Shown: positions 17,001-24,988, counted from the first letter of the stretch. The stretch: 25,481 nt of DNA from CAZJRB01 sp964547995 (GCA_964547995.1 CAZJRB010000110.1:1-25481); one strand, 5' to 3'. Program-made: numbers and translations. Notes: generated from the sequence alone by a model not told the origin.

Positions 17001-17801
17001 ATGAAACGACGAGACTTTATTGCTGCTTCGTGTCTTGCGGGCGTGGGCCCGCTGGCCGCCGCCGCGTTGGCCGCGGAAAAAAGCACGACCGCAAAGAATG
17101 GAAAAGAGTATTACGAACTGCGACTCTACAAGATGGCGTCAAAGGAGAAGCGGGACGCCTTCAAGAAATACCTCGCCGAAGCCGCCATCCCGGCGTGGAA
17201 GCGGCTCGGGATCGGGCCGGTCGGCGTCTTCGAGTTCCTCCCCGACGAGAAGCAGGACGACAGCCCCGACCTCTACGTCCTGCTGCCGGCCAAGAGTGCC
17301 GGGGTCCTGCTGGCGGCCAACAGCCGGATGATGGCCGACAAGAAGTATCTCAAGGCGGCTGCCGGCATGCTAGGCGCCCCGAAGAACGACCCGGCTTACC
17401 AGAGGATCGAGAGTTCGATCATGCTCGCGTTTGACGAGATTCCCAAGCTCGAAATCCCGACGAAGAAGAAGGGCCGCATCTTCCAGCTCCGCACCTACGA
17501 AAGCCACAACGAGGAAAGGGCGAAGAAGAAGATCGAGATGTTCAACGAGGGGGGCGAGTTGGCCGTCTTCCGCGACACCGGCATGCCCCCGGTCTTCTTC
17601 GGCGAGACCCTGGTAGGCGACAAGGTCCCCAACCTGACCTATATGCTCGGCTTCGACGACGCGGCTGCCAAGGAAGCCGGCTGGAAGAAGTTCCTCGGCG
17701 ACCCGAGATGGGACAAGCTCAAGAAGGACCCGCAGTACAAGGACACGGTCTCGGGCATCACCAACATCATGCTCCGCCCGGCGGCGTGTTCGGAAATTTG
17801 A
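17001..17801 (+). CDS. Exported NIPSNAP family protein with two domains
   Basis: 266 residues. The N-terminus MKRRDFIAASCLAGVGPLAA is a Tat-type leader (RRDFI) with a hydrophobic stretch ending ALAAEK. Two NIPSNAP modules follow: about 35-145 (YYELRLYKMASKEKRDAF, AIPAWKRLGIGPVGVFEF, DLYVLLPAKS) and about 155-262 (IFQLRTYESHNEERAKKKIE, LAVFRDTGMPPVFFGETLVG, NLTYMLGFDD). The family adopts a dimeric alpha-beta barrel fold; planctomycetes encode many exported members of unknown role. AAGGAG is placed about 10 nt before the ATG. It ends 6 nt from the convergent membrane-protein gene, leaving no room for a separate terminator. Confidence 0.93.
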   Translation: MKRRDFIAASCLAGVGPLAAAALAAEKSTTAKNGKEYYELRLYKMASKEKRDAFKKYLAEAAIPAWKRLGIGPVGVFEFLPDEKQDDSPDLYVLLPAKSAGVLLAANSRMMADKKYLKAAAGMLGAPKNDPAYQRIESSIMLAFDEIPKLEIPTKKKGRIFQLRTYESHNEERAKKKIEMFNEGGELAVFRDTGMPPVFFGETLVGDKVPNLTYMLGFDDAAAKEAGWKKFLGDPRWDKLKKDPQYKDTVSGITNIMLRPAACSEI

Positions 17802-17807
17802 GCCGCA

Positions 17808-18410
17808 TCATCCCAGTATATCGTAGTCAGCGGTAGCATCGGTCCCAAGCACACCGCCCATCGTCGCGCCAACAAAGACTGCAAACAAGTTCGCTGAAAA
17901 CAATCGGCTCGTGTCAGTAATCGGGAAGAAGCCATCTGGATTTGTCGAAGCAATCAAGACGGTGACATGCTTGATCGCAGGACCGAGAATAAGTCCGGCG
18001 AGCACCCAGTGGGAAACGAACCTGACTCTGTCAGTGACGTCGGTTGCAGAAGCCGTGATGACCAGACCACCACCGCCAAAGATAATGGCGCTCGACAAGG
18101 CACACATAAGCCACGGTCCCTCGTTATAGACCTGGACGGGCAACGCCCTTCCATGAATGGCCGTTAGCAAGAATCCGGCGCAGCCACCGGCGAAGATTCC
18201 GATTCGTTGCGCACTCGCATCACGAAACGTGGTGCAGGCGATCCCGAAAAGTAGGATGGTTGCGAGTGCAAACGTGACCGTCGCGAAATCTGCTGACCGC
18301 AACACGGACATTCCAAACGCAACCAAGGCAGTTAGGACAAACAGCGATCTCAGGCCGTACTGATACCATCGGCGTCTGGGATTTGGGTCGGGGCGGGGCG
18401 TTTCACTCAT
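17808..18410 (-). CDS. Small multi-pass membrane protein, planctomycete type
   Basis: 200 residues, no recognised family. The head (RRRWYQYGLRSLFVLTALVA) follows the planctomycete pattern of a basic/aromatic stretch, then LRSLF and a membrane helix. Further hydrophobic helices lie at about 44-62, 70-88, 98-118, 130-152 and 170-190, giving five or six membrane spans. No catalytic motif is visible. Base composition is slightly more AT-rich than the neighbours. It is convergent with the NIPSNAP gene and divergent from the DUF1080 gene. The start was taken as the only ATG preceding the basic head. Confidence 0.8.
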   Translation of the reverse strand: MSETPRPDPNPRRRWYQYGLRSLFVLTALVAFGMSVLRSADFATVTFALATILLFGIACTTFRDASAQRIGIFAGGCAGFLLTAIHGRALPVQVYNEGPWLMCALSSAIIFGGGGLVITASATDVTDRVRFVSHWVLAGLILGPAIKHVTVLIASTNPDGFFPITDTSRLFSANLFAVFVGATMGGVLGTDATADYDILG

Positions 18411-18496
18411 GACCGGATTGTATCACCACGTGGCGGGCAGGGGCAAGCAATCTGCGGGTGCTTTTTTGTCGGGAAAAAACGCGTTTTCACCACCAT

Positions 18497-18526
18497 TTGA
18501 CCACGGGCCTGCCAGACTGATATAAT
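18497..18526 (+). promoter_or_regulatory. Strong sigma-70 promoter of the DUF1080 gene
   Basis: TTGACC (18497-18502, 5 of 6) and TATAAT (18521-18526, 6 of 6) are 18 nt apart. Transcription would start near 18533, giving a leader of about 58 nt to the ATG at 18591. This is the best promoter match in the window. Confidence 0.7.
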
Positions 18527-18590
18527 ATCCCTCCGGCAATCCAGTCCTACCAATCACCAAGTCCCACCCCATACTGATGAGGAGACCGCC

Positions 18591-19301
18591 ATGAAACATG
18601 CTACCGCGCTTGTGTGCCTGTTGATGTTTACCCTTGCGGCCGTTGTGCCGCTTGCCGCTGCGGAGAAAGAAGAAGGCTTCAAGCCGATCTTCGACGGCAA
18701 GACGCTTGACGACTGGGACGGGAACCCGAAGTTCTGGCGGGTCGAGGACGGCGCCATCGTCGGCGAGACGACCAAAGACAACCCGACCCGAGGCAACACG
18801 TTCATCATCTGGCGGGGCGGCAAGCCCGGCGATTTCGAGTTGAAACTCGAATACCGCCTCCGCAACCACAACTCCGGCATCCAGTTCCGAAGCTTCGAGG
18901 ACGAGAAGAAATACGGAAAGTGGGTCGTCGGCGGATACCAGGCCGATATCGCCGAGAACAAGCGGTTCGACGGAATCCTCTACGGCGAGAAGTACCGCGG
19001 CATCCTTTGCCACCGCGGCAAAAAAACCGTCATTGGCGAGAATCACAAACCCAAAGTCGTCGGCGACGTCGGCGATCCCAACGAGTTGCTCAAGGCCGTC
19101 AAGCAGGGCGACTGGAACACCTACCACATCATCGCTAAGGGCAACCACATGACCCACAGCGTCAACGGCGTCACGATGGTCGACGTAACCGACGACGACA
19201 AGGAGATGGCCCGCAAGGACGGCATCATCGCCTTCCAGCTTCACGCCGGCCCGCCGATGAAGGTGGAGTTTAAGAATATTCGCTTGAAGGAAATCAAGTA
19301 G
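18591..19301 (+). CDS. Secreted DUF1080 (3-keto-disaccharide hydrolase-like) protein
   Basis: 236 residues. Signal peptide 1-23 (ATALVCLLMFTLAAVVPLAA), then a single DUF1080 domain filling the mature protein: FKPIFDGKTLDDWDGNPKFW, GAIVGETTKDNPTRGNTFII, FELKLEYRLRNHNSGIQFRS, WVVGGYQADIAEN, GDWNTYHIIAKGNHMTHSVN and FQLHAGPPMKVEFKNIRLKE. This is the canonical short form of the family, unlike the longer two-part protein encoded at 1269-2264. Some members hydrolyse 3-keto-glycosides outside the cytoplasm; the substrate here is unknown. GAGGAG precedes the ATG by about 6-7 nt and a strong promoter lies upstream. The ThuA-fold gene follows after a repeat-filled 217-nt gap. Confidence 0.94.
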   Translation: MKHATALVCLLMFTLAAVVPLAAAEKEEGFKPIFDGKTLDDWDGNPKFWRVEDGAIVGETTKDNPTRGNTFIIWRGGKPGDFELKLEYRLRNHNSGIQFRSFEDEKKYGKWVVGGYQADIAENKRFDGILYGEKYRGILCHRGKKTVIGENHKPKVVGDVGDPNELLKAVKQGDWNTYHIIAKGNHMTHSVNGVTMVDVTDDDKEMARKDGIIAFQLHAGPPMKVEFKNIRLKEIK

Positions 19302-19330
19302 AAGTCAAGAGTTGAGAGACCAAGGCCCCT

Positions 19331-19355
19331 CGTTCCCATGCTCTGCATGGGAACG
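19331..19355. repeat. Palindrome CGTTCCCATGC-TCT-GCATGGGAACG
   Basis: Perfect 11-bp arms with a 3-nt loop, 29 nt after the DUF1080 stop codon. It has the same core as the copy at 19436-19460. It could terminate or stabilise the DUF1080 transcript, but there is no T run after it. Confidence 0.9.
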
Positions 19356-19435
19356 CACTGCTGCAACGCACTGCGCCGCACGAGTAATCGGGGACTTCTC
19401 CCAGCAGAGCCAGACGGAGAACAACCCGGATGTCG

Positions 19436-19460
19436 GATTCCCATGCAGAGCATGGGAACC
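19436..19460. repeat. Second copy of the GTTCCCATGC palindrome, opposite orientation
   Basis: The inner arms TTCCCATGC/GCATGGGAA are perfect. The loop is AGA, the complement of TCT in the first copy, so the element lies in the opposite orientation. The outermost bases have one mismatch. Confidence 0.88.
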
Positions 19461-19518
19461 AGGTCTATCCTATATCCTGAACCTTACCAAACCAACTCAT
19501 ACCCGGAGGAACTTAGAC

Positions 19519-20463
19519 ATGAGACGCCGAACCGCACTGAAATACATGGCCGGCACGATGGCCTTGGCCGCTGGTACGCCTCAATTCGCCCTGGCCGCGG
19601 AAAAGAAGAAAAAGATCGTCTTCATCGCCGGCCGAAAGAGCCACGGCTACGGCGCCCACGAACACAACGCCGGATGCATCCTCTTGGCCAACCGCATGGC
19701 CGAGTTGCCGAACGTCGAAACCCAGGTCTTCAAGAGCGGCGAGTGGCCCAAGCCCGAAGTCCTTGAAGAGGCCGACTCGATCGTCATCTACTGCGACGGC
19801 GGCGGAGGACACGTCGCCATGAAACACCTCGACGAACTCGAGAAACTCATGAAGAAGGGCAAAGGCCTGGCGTGTCTCCATTACGGCGTCGAAATCCCCA
19901 AGGGCAAGCCGGGCGATTGCCTCAAGGAATGGACCGGCGGATATTTCGAAACCCACTGGTCGGTCAACCCCCACTGGGTCGCCGAGTTTACGAAGTTTCC
20001 AAAACACCCGGTCGCCAACGGACTGAAGCCGTTTCGCATCAACGACGAGTGGTACTATCACATGCGGTTCAAGGACAACATGGAGGGCGTCACGCCGATC
20101 CTCTCGGCCATCCCGCCGAAAGAAACGCTCAATCGCCGCGACGGCGCCCACAGCGGCAACCCGCACGTCCGCAAGACCGCCGGCCAGCCGCAACACCTGC
20201 TGTGGGTCGTCGAGCGGCCCGACGGCGGGCGCGGCATGGGGTTCACCGGCGGCCACTACCACTGGAGCTGGGGCGACGACAACTTCCGCACGGCCGTCTT
20301 AAACGGCATCGCCTGGATCACCAAGATCGACATCCCCAAGGGCGGAATCCCCTCGGAAACGCCCACTTTGACCGAACTCAAGGAGAACCAGGACTACCCG
20401 CCGCGGAAGGACATGACGCAACAGGATGTCGAGCGGATTTTGTATCCCGGTGGGAAGAAGTAG
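19519..20463 (+). CDS. Exported ThuA-domain protein
   Basis: 314 residues. A Tat-like leader (MRRRTALKYMAGTMALAAG) precedes a ThuA fold, a class I glutamine-amidotransferase-like domain found in trehalose-utilisation protein ThuA and in many planctomycete secreted proteins. Visible segments: KIVFIAGRKSHGYGAHEHNA (about 31-50), SIVIYCDGGGGHVAM, GLACLHYGVEI (Cys and His in the elbow region), HPVANGLKPFRINDEWYYHM, QHLLWVVERPDGGRGMGFTG and HYHWSWGDDNFRTAVLNGIAW. GGAGGAA lies 7 nt before the ATG. The C-terminal tail (LTELKENQDYPPRKDMT) is typical of the subgroup. It is probably co-functional with the preceding DUF1080 gene in carbohydrate use, by context only. Confidence 0.92.
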   Translation: MRRRTALKYMAGTMALAAGTPQFALAAEKKKKIVFIAGRKSHGYGAHEHNAGCILLANRMAELPNVETQVFKSGEWPKPEVLEEADSIVIYCDGGGGHVAMKHLDELEKLMKKGKGLACLHYGVEIPKGKPGDCLKEWTGGYFETHWSVNPHWVAEFTKFPKHPVANGLKPFRINDEWYYHMRFKDNMEGVTPILSAIPPKETLNRRDGAHSGNPHVRKTAGQPQHLLWVVERPDGGRGMGFTGGHYHWSWGDDNFRTAVLNGIAWITKIDIPKGGIPSETPTLTELKENQDYPPRKDMTQQDVERILYPGGKK

Positions 20464-20637
20464 CCGGGCATTGGGTGGCACTGGCGTCTCGCCAGTGCTG
20501 AGCCGCAAGCACTGGCGAAACGCCAGTGCCGCCCTACCGACACGGATCGATGTAACGAGGTGCTGGGGCATCGCTGCGCTCTGCCGCCAGCCGCCTATTT
20601 CTCGGACTTTGCGCCCTTGGGTTCCGCTTTGGGTTGT
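20464..20637. other. Intergenic stretch beside the repeats
   Basis: Apart from the double hairpin, no supported gene was found. A minus-strand stretch near 20595-20635 reads as a short Lys/Pro/Glu-rich tail and stop, which is too short to call. Confidence 0.5.
20473..20534. repeat. Double hairpin of GCACTGGCG/CGCCAGTGC units
   Basis: Two perfect 9-bp hairpins, 20478-20498 (loop TCT) and 20509-20529 (loop AAA), together form a larger inverted repeat with GGGTGGCAC/GTGCCGCCC-type ends (13 of 14 outer positions pair). It lies 9 nt after the ThuA stop codon. It may double as a transcript-end structure; there is no T run. Confidence 0.88.
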
Positions 20638-20818
20638 TAGCCCGGATTATTCACGTAGGGTGGGACAAGCGTGCGTGAGCCCTTGGTGGGCCGGCGGAAA
20701 CGGCGATCTTCCCTAAATCAACGTGCCAACGTCGCGGAACGATCGATCGCACGCGCCGGCCCACCAACGAGCCGTTTCCTTATCCCACCCTACGAGTTCA
20801 TGAACAATCCGGGTTACT
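20638..20818. mobile_element. MITE-like long imperfect inverted repeat
   Basis: The left arm (20638-20697) and right arm (about 20752-20818) pair over several blocks: CCCGGATTATTCA with TGAACAATCCGGG; GTAGGGTGGGACAAG with CTTATCCCACCCTAC; TTGGTGGGCCGGCG with CGCCGGCCCACCAA. Spacers between blocks differ in length. The central 55 nt shows no coding capacity. There is no transposase, so it would be non-autonomous. No clear target-site duplication was seen. Confidence 0.7.
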
Positions 20819-20837
20819 AAATGACCGATCGCGATAG

Positions 20838-21023
20838 TCGGACAGATTGGCCCCGTCCCGTTTATTTGCCTCCGCGAAGTACAACCTGGCCTTGTTGCAC
20901 TATCGGCTGGGCAACCGGAAGAAAGCGGCCAAGATGATCGAGCTGCTCAAACTTCTCCATCCCAACCTCGGCGGCCGCGAAATGAAGGCGAAGTTCGAGG
21001 CGCTACTGAAGGAATGCCGGTAG
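20838..21023 (+). pseudogene. Remnant of a TPR-repeat protein, C-terminal end only
   Basis: From 20871 the plus strand encodes SAKYNLALLHYRLGNRKKAA, followed by KMIELLKLLHPN and a KFEALLKECR tail ending at TAG 21021-21023. This matches the consensus of a tetratricopeptide repeat (A--N-A-L-Y--G---KA) and a typical C-terminus. The frame is closed by a TAG at 20835, with no start codon or ribosome site. It lies right beside the MITE-like inverted repeat, so the rest of the gene was probably lost by rearrangement. Confidence 0.65.
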
Positions 21024-21124
21024 CGCCATCGGTGAACTGATAAGGCCCTTCGCCCTGGAATCGCTTCCAATTCCAATACAGCTCTCCAAACTCAATTCTT
21101 TCCATGACTTTTTTGTCGCCCCGG

Positions 21125-23581
21125 CTATTTGCTTTCCGTTCCAATTTCAAACGTGAGTATCCCTTTGCTGATCGTGGCCTTCCGCTTCTGCCCGTTGACG
21201 ATCAGTTGCGGTTTTCCTTCGACGCGGATCCTCATCGCTTGCAGATTGCCAGAAACTTCGACTTTGTTCTTGCTGATGCGGACGAATGTGTGGCCGGTGA
21301 AAGTAAAGCTTTTATCACGGTCGCGAGGGAGCGTTATCGGTTTGGTGCAATCGTCGCCAAAGCGAAAAAGCAGGTGGTCGTTCAACCCGGAATCGGATTT
21401 TCCCGCGAGATGCACCCAAACGGCTTGATCCCTTTCTGCGCTCCCGACTTTTCTAAACGGTGAGGAAGCGTTCCGGAACGGTTGGTGAACAGCAATAAAC
21501 GTGGTTTCGGGGCACTTGCGGCCGACCACGAGTGTCGTACCGCCGATTTCGTCGGGTCCCGGCGGCGGTTTGCGGGCATGTGGCTCGCGGGGCGGCGTGT
21601 CGGCCAGAAAAGCCGTCGCGTCCGGTGAGGCGAACCACATTCCGGGAGACAATGCGACGTTACCTCCGGGTGCCCTCTCTGGTTCACCGCGCGGCATCTC
21701 GGAAGAAACCCATACGTAAACGCCGACTCGCTTTGCATACCACGGCCTGCCTAGTACCGTCGCCGCCGGGTCTTTTGTTGGACAGTCCTGGACCATTCTC
21801 ACGAATAAACCAGAATCCAGCATGTCAGACTCCCGACGGCGGACGTTCTTGAAATCTGGCGACAAGCCGGGGATCTTGTCGCAAGGTTTCCATTTGCCCC
21901 GCTTCGCGTCGGGCCGGCCGAGCGCGTGGACCAGCCAGTGATACTGACGCGGCTTCGGGCTCCGTAGCGAGGTGATATCCAAAAGGTACTCGCGGGTGAG
22001 GAACAACGCGCGGGTGAGGTCGACGTCCGTGTAGACCTCCTTGCTGCGGGCGGCGACGAATTTTACTTGGGGTTGGAAATCCTTGCGGACGGTTGTTGCG
22101 TCGGTGAACTTCGGCTCCAGGCCGTCGACCACAACGCCGCAGTGGCTCTGGATGCTGCGGCTGTAGCCCTGGGCGTAGCTCTGGCAGGTCTGGCGGTTGA
22201 GGTAGATCGGGCGGCCGAAGGCGTAGAAGCCCGCCAGGGCGAAAGGGTCGTTCACGTTGTGGGCGTAGTTCGTCGCAAGCCGCATGCAGACGGCCGGGGC
22301 CTCGGACTCCCAATAGGCCGGGCTTTCGTCTGCCCGGAGAATGACCAGCCCGCGCTCAGGCCAAACGGCTGACGGGGCCGACGGCGGTTTTACCTTGCGT
22401 GGGTCGAGCGGGTCGAGCCCGAAGAACAGCGACGGGATGTACTGCTTTTCGTCGGGCCCCCGCATTTGTGCAAGGAAATAATCGAACCCCGCATCGGGCC
22501 ACCGCCCGTGGCCGATCTCGAACCAGAGCGGCGCGAGCATCTTAGGCGTTTTGTTCCGGTCCCACTGCGGCGAGTCTCCGCGTCGCTCGCCGCCCCAAGC
22601 CCCGTGGCGAATCCACCGCAGCGTGCCGCCTTGGCCGTTCGGCAAATAGCCCATCACAAGCGACTGCTGAAAGGCGTAGCCGGGGAAATTGTACCGCTGG
22701 CTGGAGCCCGACTGGCGCATGTCGCCGAGCGTAACGATCGGATAATGCGGTCGGTCGCTGCCGAGATCCACGCGTGGGTAGCCGAGATGGATCAGGCTCT
22801 CGATATGCCCGCGCATGGTTGCCCCGCCTTTGCCCTTGTAGCCGTAGCCCAACTCGCCGAGCCCGAGCCGCTCGAGCCCCCGGCAGTAGAGCAACATTGC
22901 CCCGGGCGTCGAGCCGATCTTGCTGAACTCCTCGCTGTAGAAGCCGGTGTCGCAGAGGTACTCGTCGAAATACCACTTCCAGCTCCCGTAGGCCGCCCAG
23001 GTTTTTCGGATGAGCTTTTCGTCCTGCAAGGCCATGGCCATCAGGTTGCCGCTGACGCGCCACGGCCAGGTGATGTTCGGCAGCCAGTTTGTCCGCGTGT
23101 ACTCTTTGGCGTCGTACCGGGCGTAGTTCCGCGAGTTGTTGAAGACCTTCGGGTCGAGGACCGCCCGGCGGAAGACGTGGTTTTCGATGTAGGTGCGGAA
23201 GAAGCGTTCAACGTCGCGGCGTTCGTCCGCGGTGAGCGAGTCGTACAGGAGATCGTATCGGAGCACATTGAGATATTGTGCGGCCCCGCGGGGCACCGGC
23301 GAGCGGACGGTCGCCATGAGTTCCTTCTTTTCGGCCTCGCCCGCCTCGGCGTCGCCCATCACAGCGTATCGCAACAGGTTGGCCAAGTACTGCTCGTCCG
23401 GATCGGGGTTCTCGACCATCTTCTGGTAACGGGCCTTGGCCCACGGCTCCGTCTCGATTTTCTTGCGGATCGCGGCGATGTCTTCGGTGGTCCAGAGTAT
23501 GAACGGGTGCTCCCGGGCGTTTGCCGCGCCGATCAATAACATGCCGGCCATCGTGGCGAAAAACATGGTTGTCCGCTGCAT
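21125..23581 (-). CDS. Secreted heparinase II/III-like (polysaccharide-lyase-type) protein
   Basis: 818 residues. Signal peptide 1-22 (MFFATMAGMLLIGAANA). The N-terminal half (about 25-400) is helical and resembles an alpha/alpha toroid of polysaccharide lyases: ILWTTEDIAAIRKKIETEPW, NVLRYDLLYDSLTADERRDV, FNNSRNYARYD, GSWKWYFDEYLCDTGFYSEE. The middle contains NYAHNVNDPFALAGFYAFGR (about 438-457), which resembles the start of the heparinase II/III beta-sandwich with its conserved Asn/His. The C-terminal part (650-818) is beta-rich. Lyase activity and substrate are inferred; I cannot place every catalytic residue. GGGAGG stands about 8 nt before the ATG. It is 62 nt downstream of the serpin gene on the same strand, so probably co-transcribed. 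Confidence 0.75.
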   Translation of the reverse strand: MQRTTMFFATMAGMLLIGAANAREHPFILWTTEDIAAIRKKIETEPWAKARYQKMVENPDPDEQYLANLLRYAVMGDAEAGEAEKKELMATVRSPVPRGAAQYLNVLRYDLLYDSLTADERRDVERFFRTYIENHVFRRAVLDPKVFNNSRNYARYDAKEYTRTNWLPNITWPWRVSGNLMAMALQDEKLIRKTWAAYGSWKWYFDEYLCDTGFYSEEFSKIGSTPGAMLLYCRGLERLGLGELGYGYKGKGGATMRGHIESLIHLGYPRVDLGSDRPHYPIVTLGDMRQSGSSQRYNFPGYAFQQSLVMGYLPNGQGGTLRWIRHGAWGGERRGDSPQWDRNKTPKMLAPLWFEIGHGRWPDAGFDYFLAQMRGPDEKQYIPSLFFGLDPLDPRKVKPPSAPSAVWPERGLVILRADESPAYWESEAPAVCMRLATNYAHNVNDPFALAGFYAFGRPIYLNRQTCQSYAQGYSRSIQSHCGVVVDGLEPKFTDATTVRKDFQPQVKFVAARSKEVYTDVDLTRALFLTREYLLDITSLRSPKPRQYHWLVHALGRPDAKRGKWKPCDKIPGLSPDFKNVRRRESDMLDSGLFVRMVQDCPTKDPAATVLGRPWYAKRVGVYVWVSSEMPRGEPERAPGGNVALSPGMWFASPDATAFLADTPPREPHARKPPPGPDEIGGTTLVVGRKCPETTFIAVHQPFRNASSPFRKVGSAERDQAVWVHLAGKSDSGLNDHLLFRFGDDCTKPITLPRDRDKSFTFTGHTFVRISKNKVEVSGNLQAMRIRVEGKPQLIVNGQKRKATISKGILTFEIGTESK

Positions 23582-23620
23582 TTTCGCACCTCCCGTTCCG
23601 TACGATGTGTCCCCGCTTCT

Positions 23621-23639
23621 CCGCGGCCGCTGGCCGCGG
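23621..23639. repeat. Palindrome CCGCGGCC-GCT-GGCCGCGG between serpin and lyase-like genes
   Basis: Perfect 8-bp arms with a 3-nt loop, 4 nt past the serpin stop codon in the direction of transcription. It is very GC-rich with no T run. It might partially terminate or separate the two cistrons. Confidence 0.8.
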
Positions 23640-23643
23640 CGTT

Positions 23644-24945
23644 CTATCCCTTTGGATTCGCGACTCGCCCCAGGAACAAGATTGCACCGGTGCGATTGTG
23701 TCGAATGAGGAAGAGGAACGGATGGTCGGCACGAAAAACGGCCGGAGGAGCAAACGGGTCCGCTCCCGCCATTGTCGCAGCGGCGGCTTCAGTTCCCACC
23801 TCATTCACGTCGACGAAGGTCTTGTGGACGACGGCGGAAAGGAACAGGCTTTCCTTCGTCGTCATGCCCGAGAAATCTGCCTTGCCAACGAGAAATGCCG
23901 AATTCATCCCCATCGATTGCAGCACTTTTTCCAACGGAAAGTGTGCCGTTATCTTGAACTTGGGCAGGTAGATGATCAACTCTCGCCAGTACAGGCCGGG
24001 GCATTTGAAGCCCTCTGTCGGTGGTTTGCGGATCGCAGCGAACGCCGCGGAAGGCACAAATTCATCCGGGCCGACCGGCGTCGCGAGCGCCGGGCCCGCA
24101 TCCGCCAGGCTCTTCTCAAGCTCCGCCAGCCCCTCAATTTCCTTCGGCAGCAGAACCAGCATTGACAGCTCGTTGCCACGATACGGAAACTCGAGAATCT
24201 GCAACTTCGTGGTTTCGCAATACTTGCACCACTCTTGCTGTCGCATCATCGGCACGTCGATCTTCTTTTTCGCGGAGATGTGAAAGGGAGCATTCTGTGT
24301 GTTCCTTACGTCGAACGGACTGGCCCAGTTCGCCTTGAGGTAGACGGCGTTGGTCAGCACCAGCCGACATGAAGGCCTCAACACGCGTCGCGGAATAAGC
24401 TCCGCAATTTTCTGCTGAGTTTCTTTGTGGACCCAGGCGTTGATTGTCTGCCGGGCATCTTCGGTGTTGCCGGCAAAATCCACCTGGGCCAACTCGGCTC
24501 CATAATACTTTCCCGTGATGCGCAGGAACTCGGGCAAGAAAACGTAGCCCTGTTGTCCCCAGAGTCGATTGGCGACATCGAGGTGATGACTGCCCAGCCT
24601 TCGGCCAACGTCGATGTGCGCCCGGAGCGTCGCGAACGCCGGATGCAACCGCTGTTTGGGAAGTGTCAGGTGCAGGGCCTTCGCCATTTCCGTTTCGGTT
24701 TCTCCCCGGGCTCCCGCGTACGTCATCGCCAGTGCCGTCGAAATGCTGTACGGCGAAAAGCACAGGTTGCCGGGACGTTCGGCACTCAGTTTCCCGTAAA
24801 GATCGACGGCAAACTTGTTGTTGCTCTTCGCGGCAGCCAAGGAATCGGCGGACGGTTTCGCCGGCCTGGTTTCAAACGGAAACACTTCGCCGGGACTACC
24901 CAGCAAAAAGACTGTCAGAAGCAACGGAAGAAGTCGATTCGGCAT
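23644..24945 (-). CDS. Secreted serpin (serine protease inhibitor)
   Basis: 433 residues. Signal peptide 1-20 (LLPLLLTVFLLGSPGE), then a full serpin fold: NLCFSPYSISTALAMTYAGA (60-79), LVLTNAVYLKANWASPF (195-211), LSMLVLLPKE, IIYLPKFKI and FLFLIRHNRTGAILFLGRV (410-428). The hinge EVGTEAAAAT (382-391) has the small-residue pattern of inhibitory serpins. Counting to the conserved PF (409-410), the loop has the same length as alpha-1-antitrypsin, which places P1 at Phe398 and P1' at Ala399. This suggests a chymotrypsin- or elastase-like target. About 30 extra residues (about 285-317) precede strand IIYLPKF compared with common serpins. Start supported by AAGGGGGG upstream. Confidence 0.95.
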   Translation of the reverse strand: MPNRLLPLLLTVFLLGSPGEVFPFETRPAKPSADSLAAAKSNNKFAVDLYGKLSAERPGNLCFSPYSISTALAMTYAGARGETETEMAKALHLTLPKQRLHPAFATLRAHIDVGRRLGSHHLDVANRLWGQQGYVFLPEFLRITGKYYGAELAQVDFAGNTEDARQTINAWVHKETQQKIAELIPRRVLRPSCRLVLTNAVYLKANWASPFDVRNTQNAPFHISAKKKIDVPMMRQQEWCKYCETTKLQILEFPYRGNELSMLVLLPKEIEGLAELEKSLADAGPALATPVGPDEFVPSAAFAAIRKPPTEGFKCPGLYWRELIIYLPKFKITAHFPLEKVLQSMGMNSAFLVGKADFSGMTTKESLFLSAVVHKTFVDVNEVGTEAAAATMAGADPFAPPAVFRADHPFLFLIRHNRTGAILFLGRVANPKG

Positions 24946-24988
24946 CGTTCGACCCCCCTTGAGAAAAAGGATGGTTCGACTGAATGGT

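Noticed and set aside
20947..21150. Minus-strand small open frame (MERIEFGELYWNWKRF...)
   Set aside because: The first 25 residues look protein-like, but the rest is antisense to the TPR remnant and no family was recognised. It may be another gene remnant, but the support is too weak.
22466..23539. Plus-strand open frame opposite the lyase-like gene
   Set aside because: Complement of a convincing secreted protein; low-complexity Val/Ala/Glu-rich translation.
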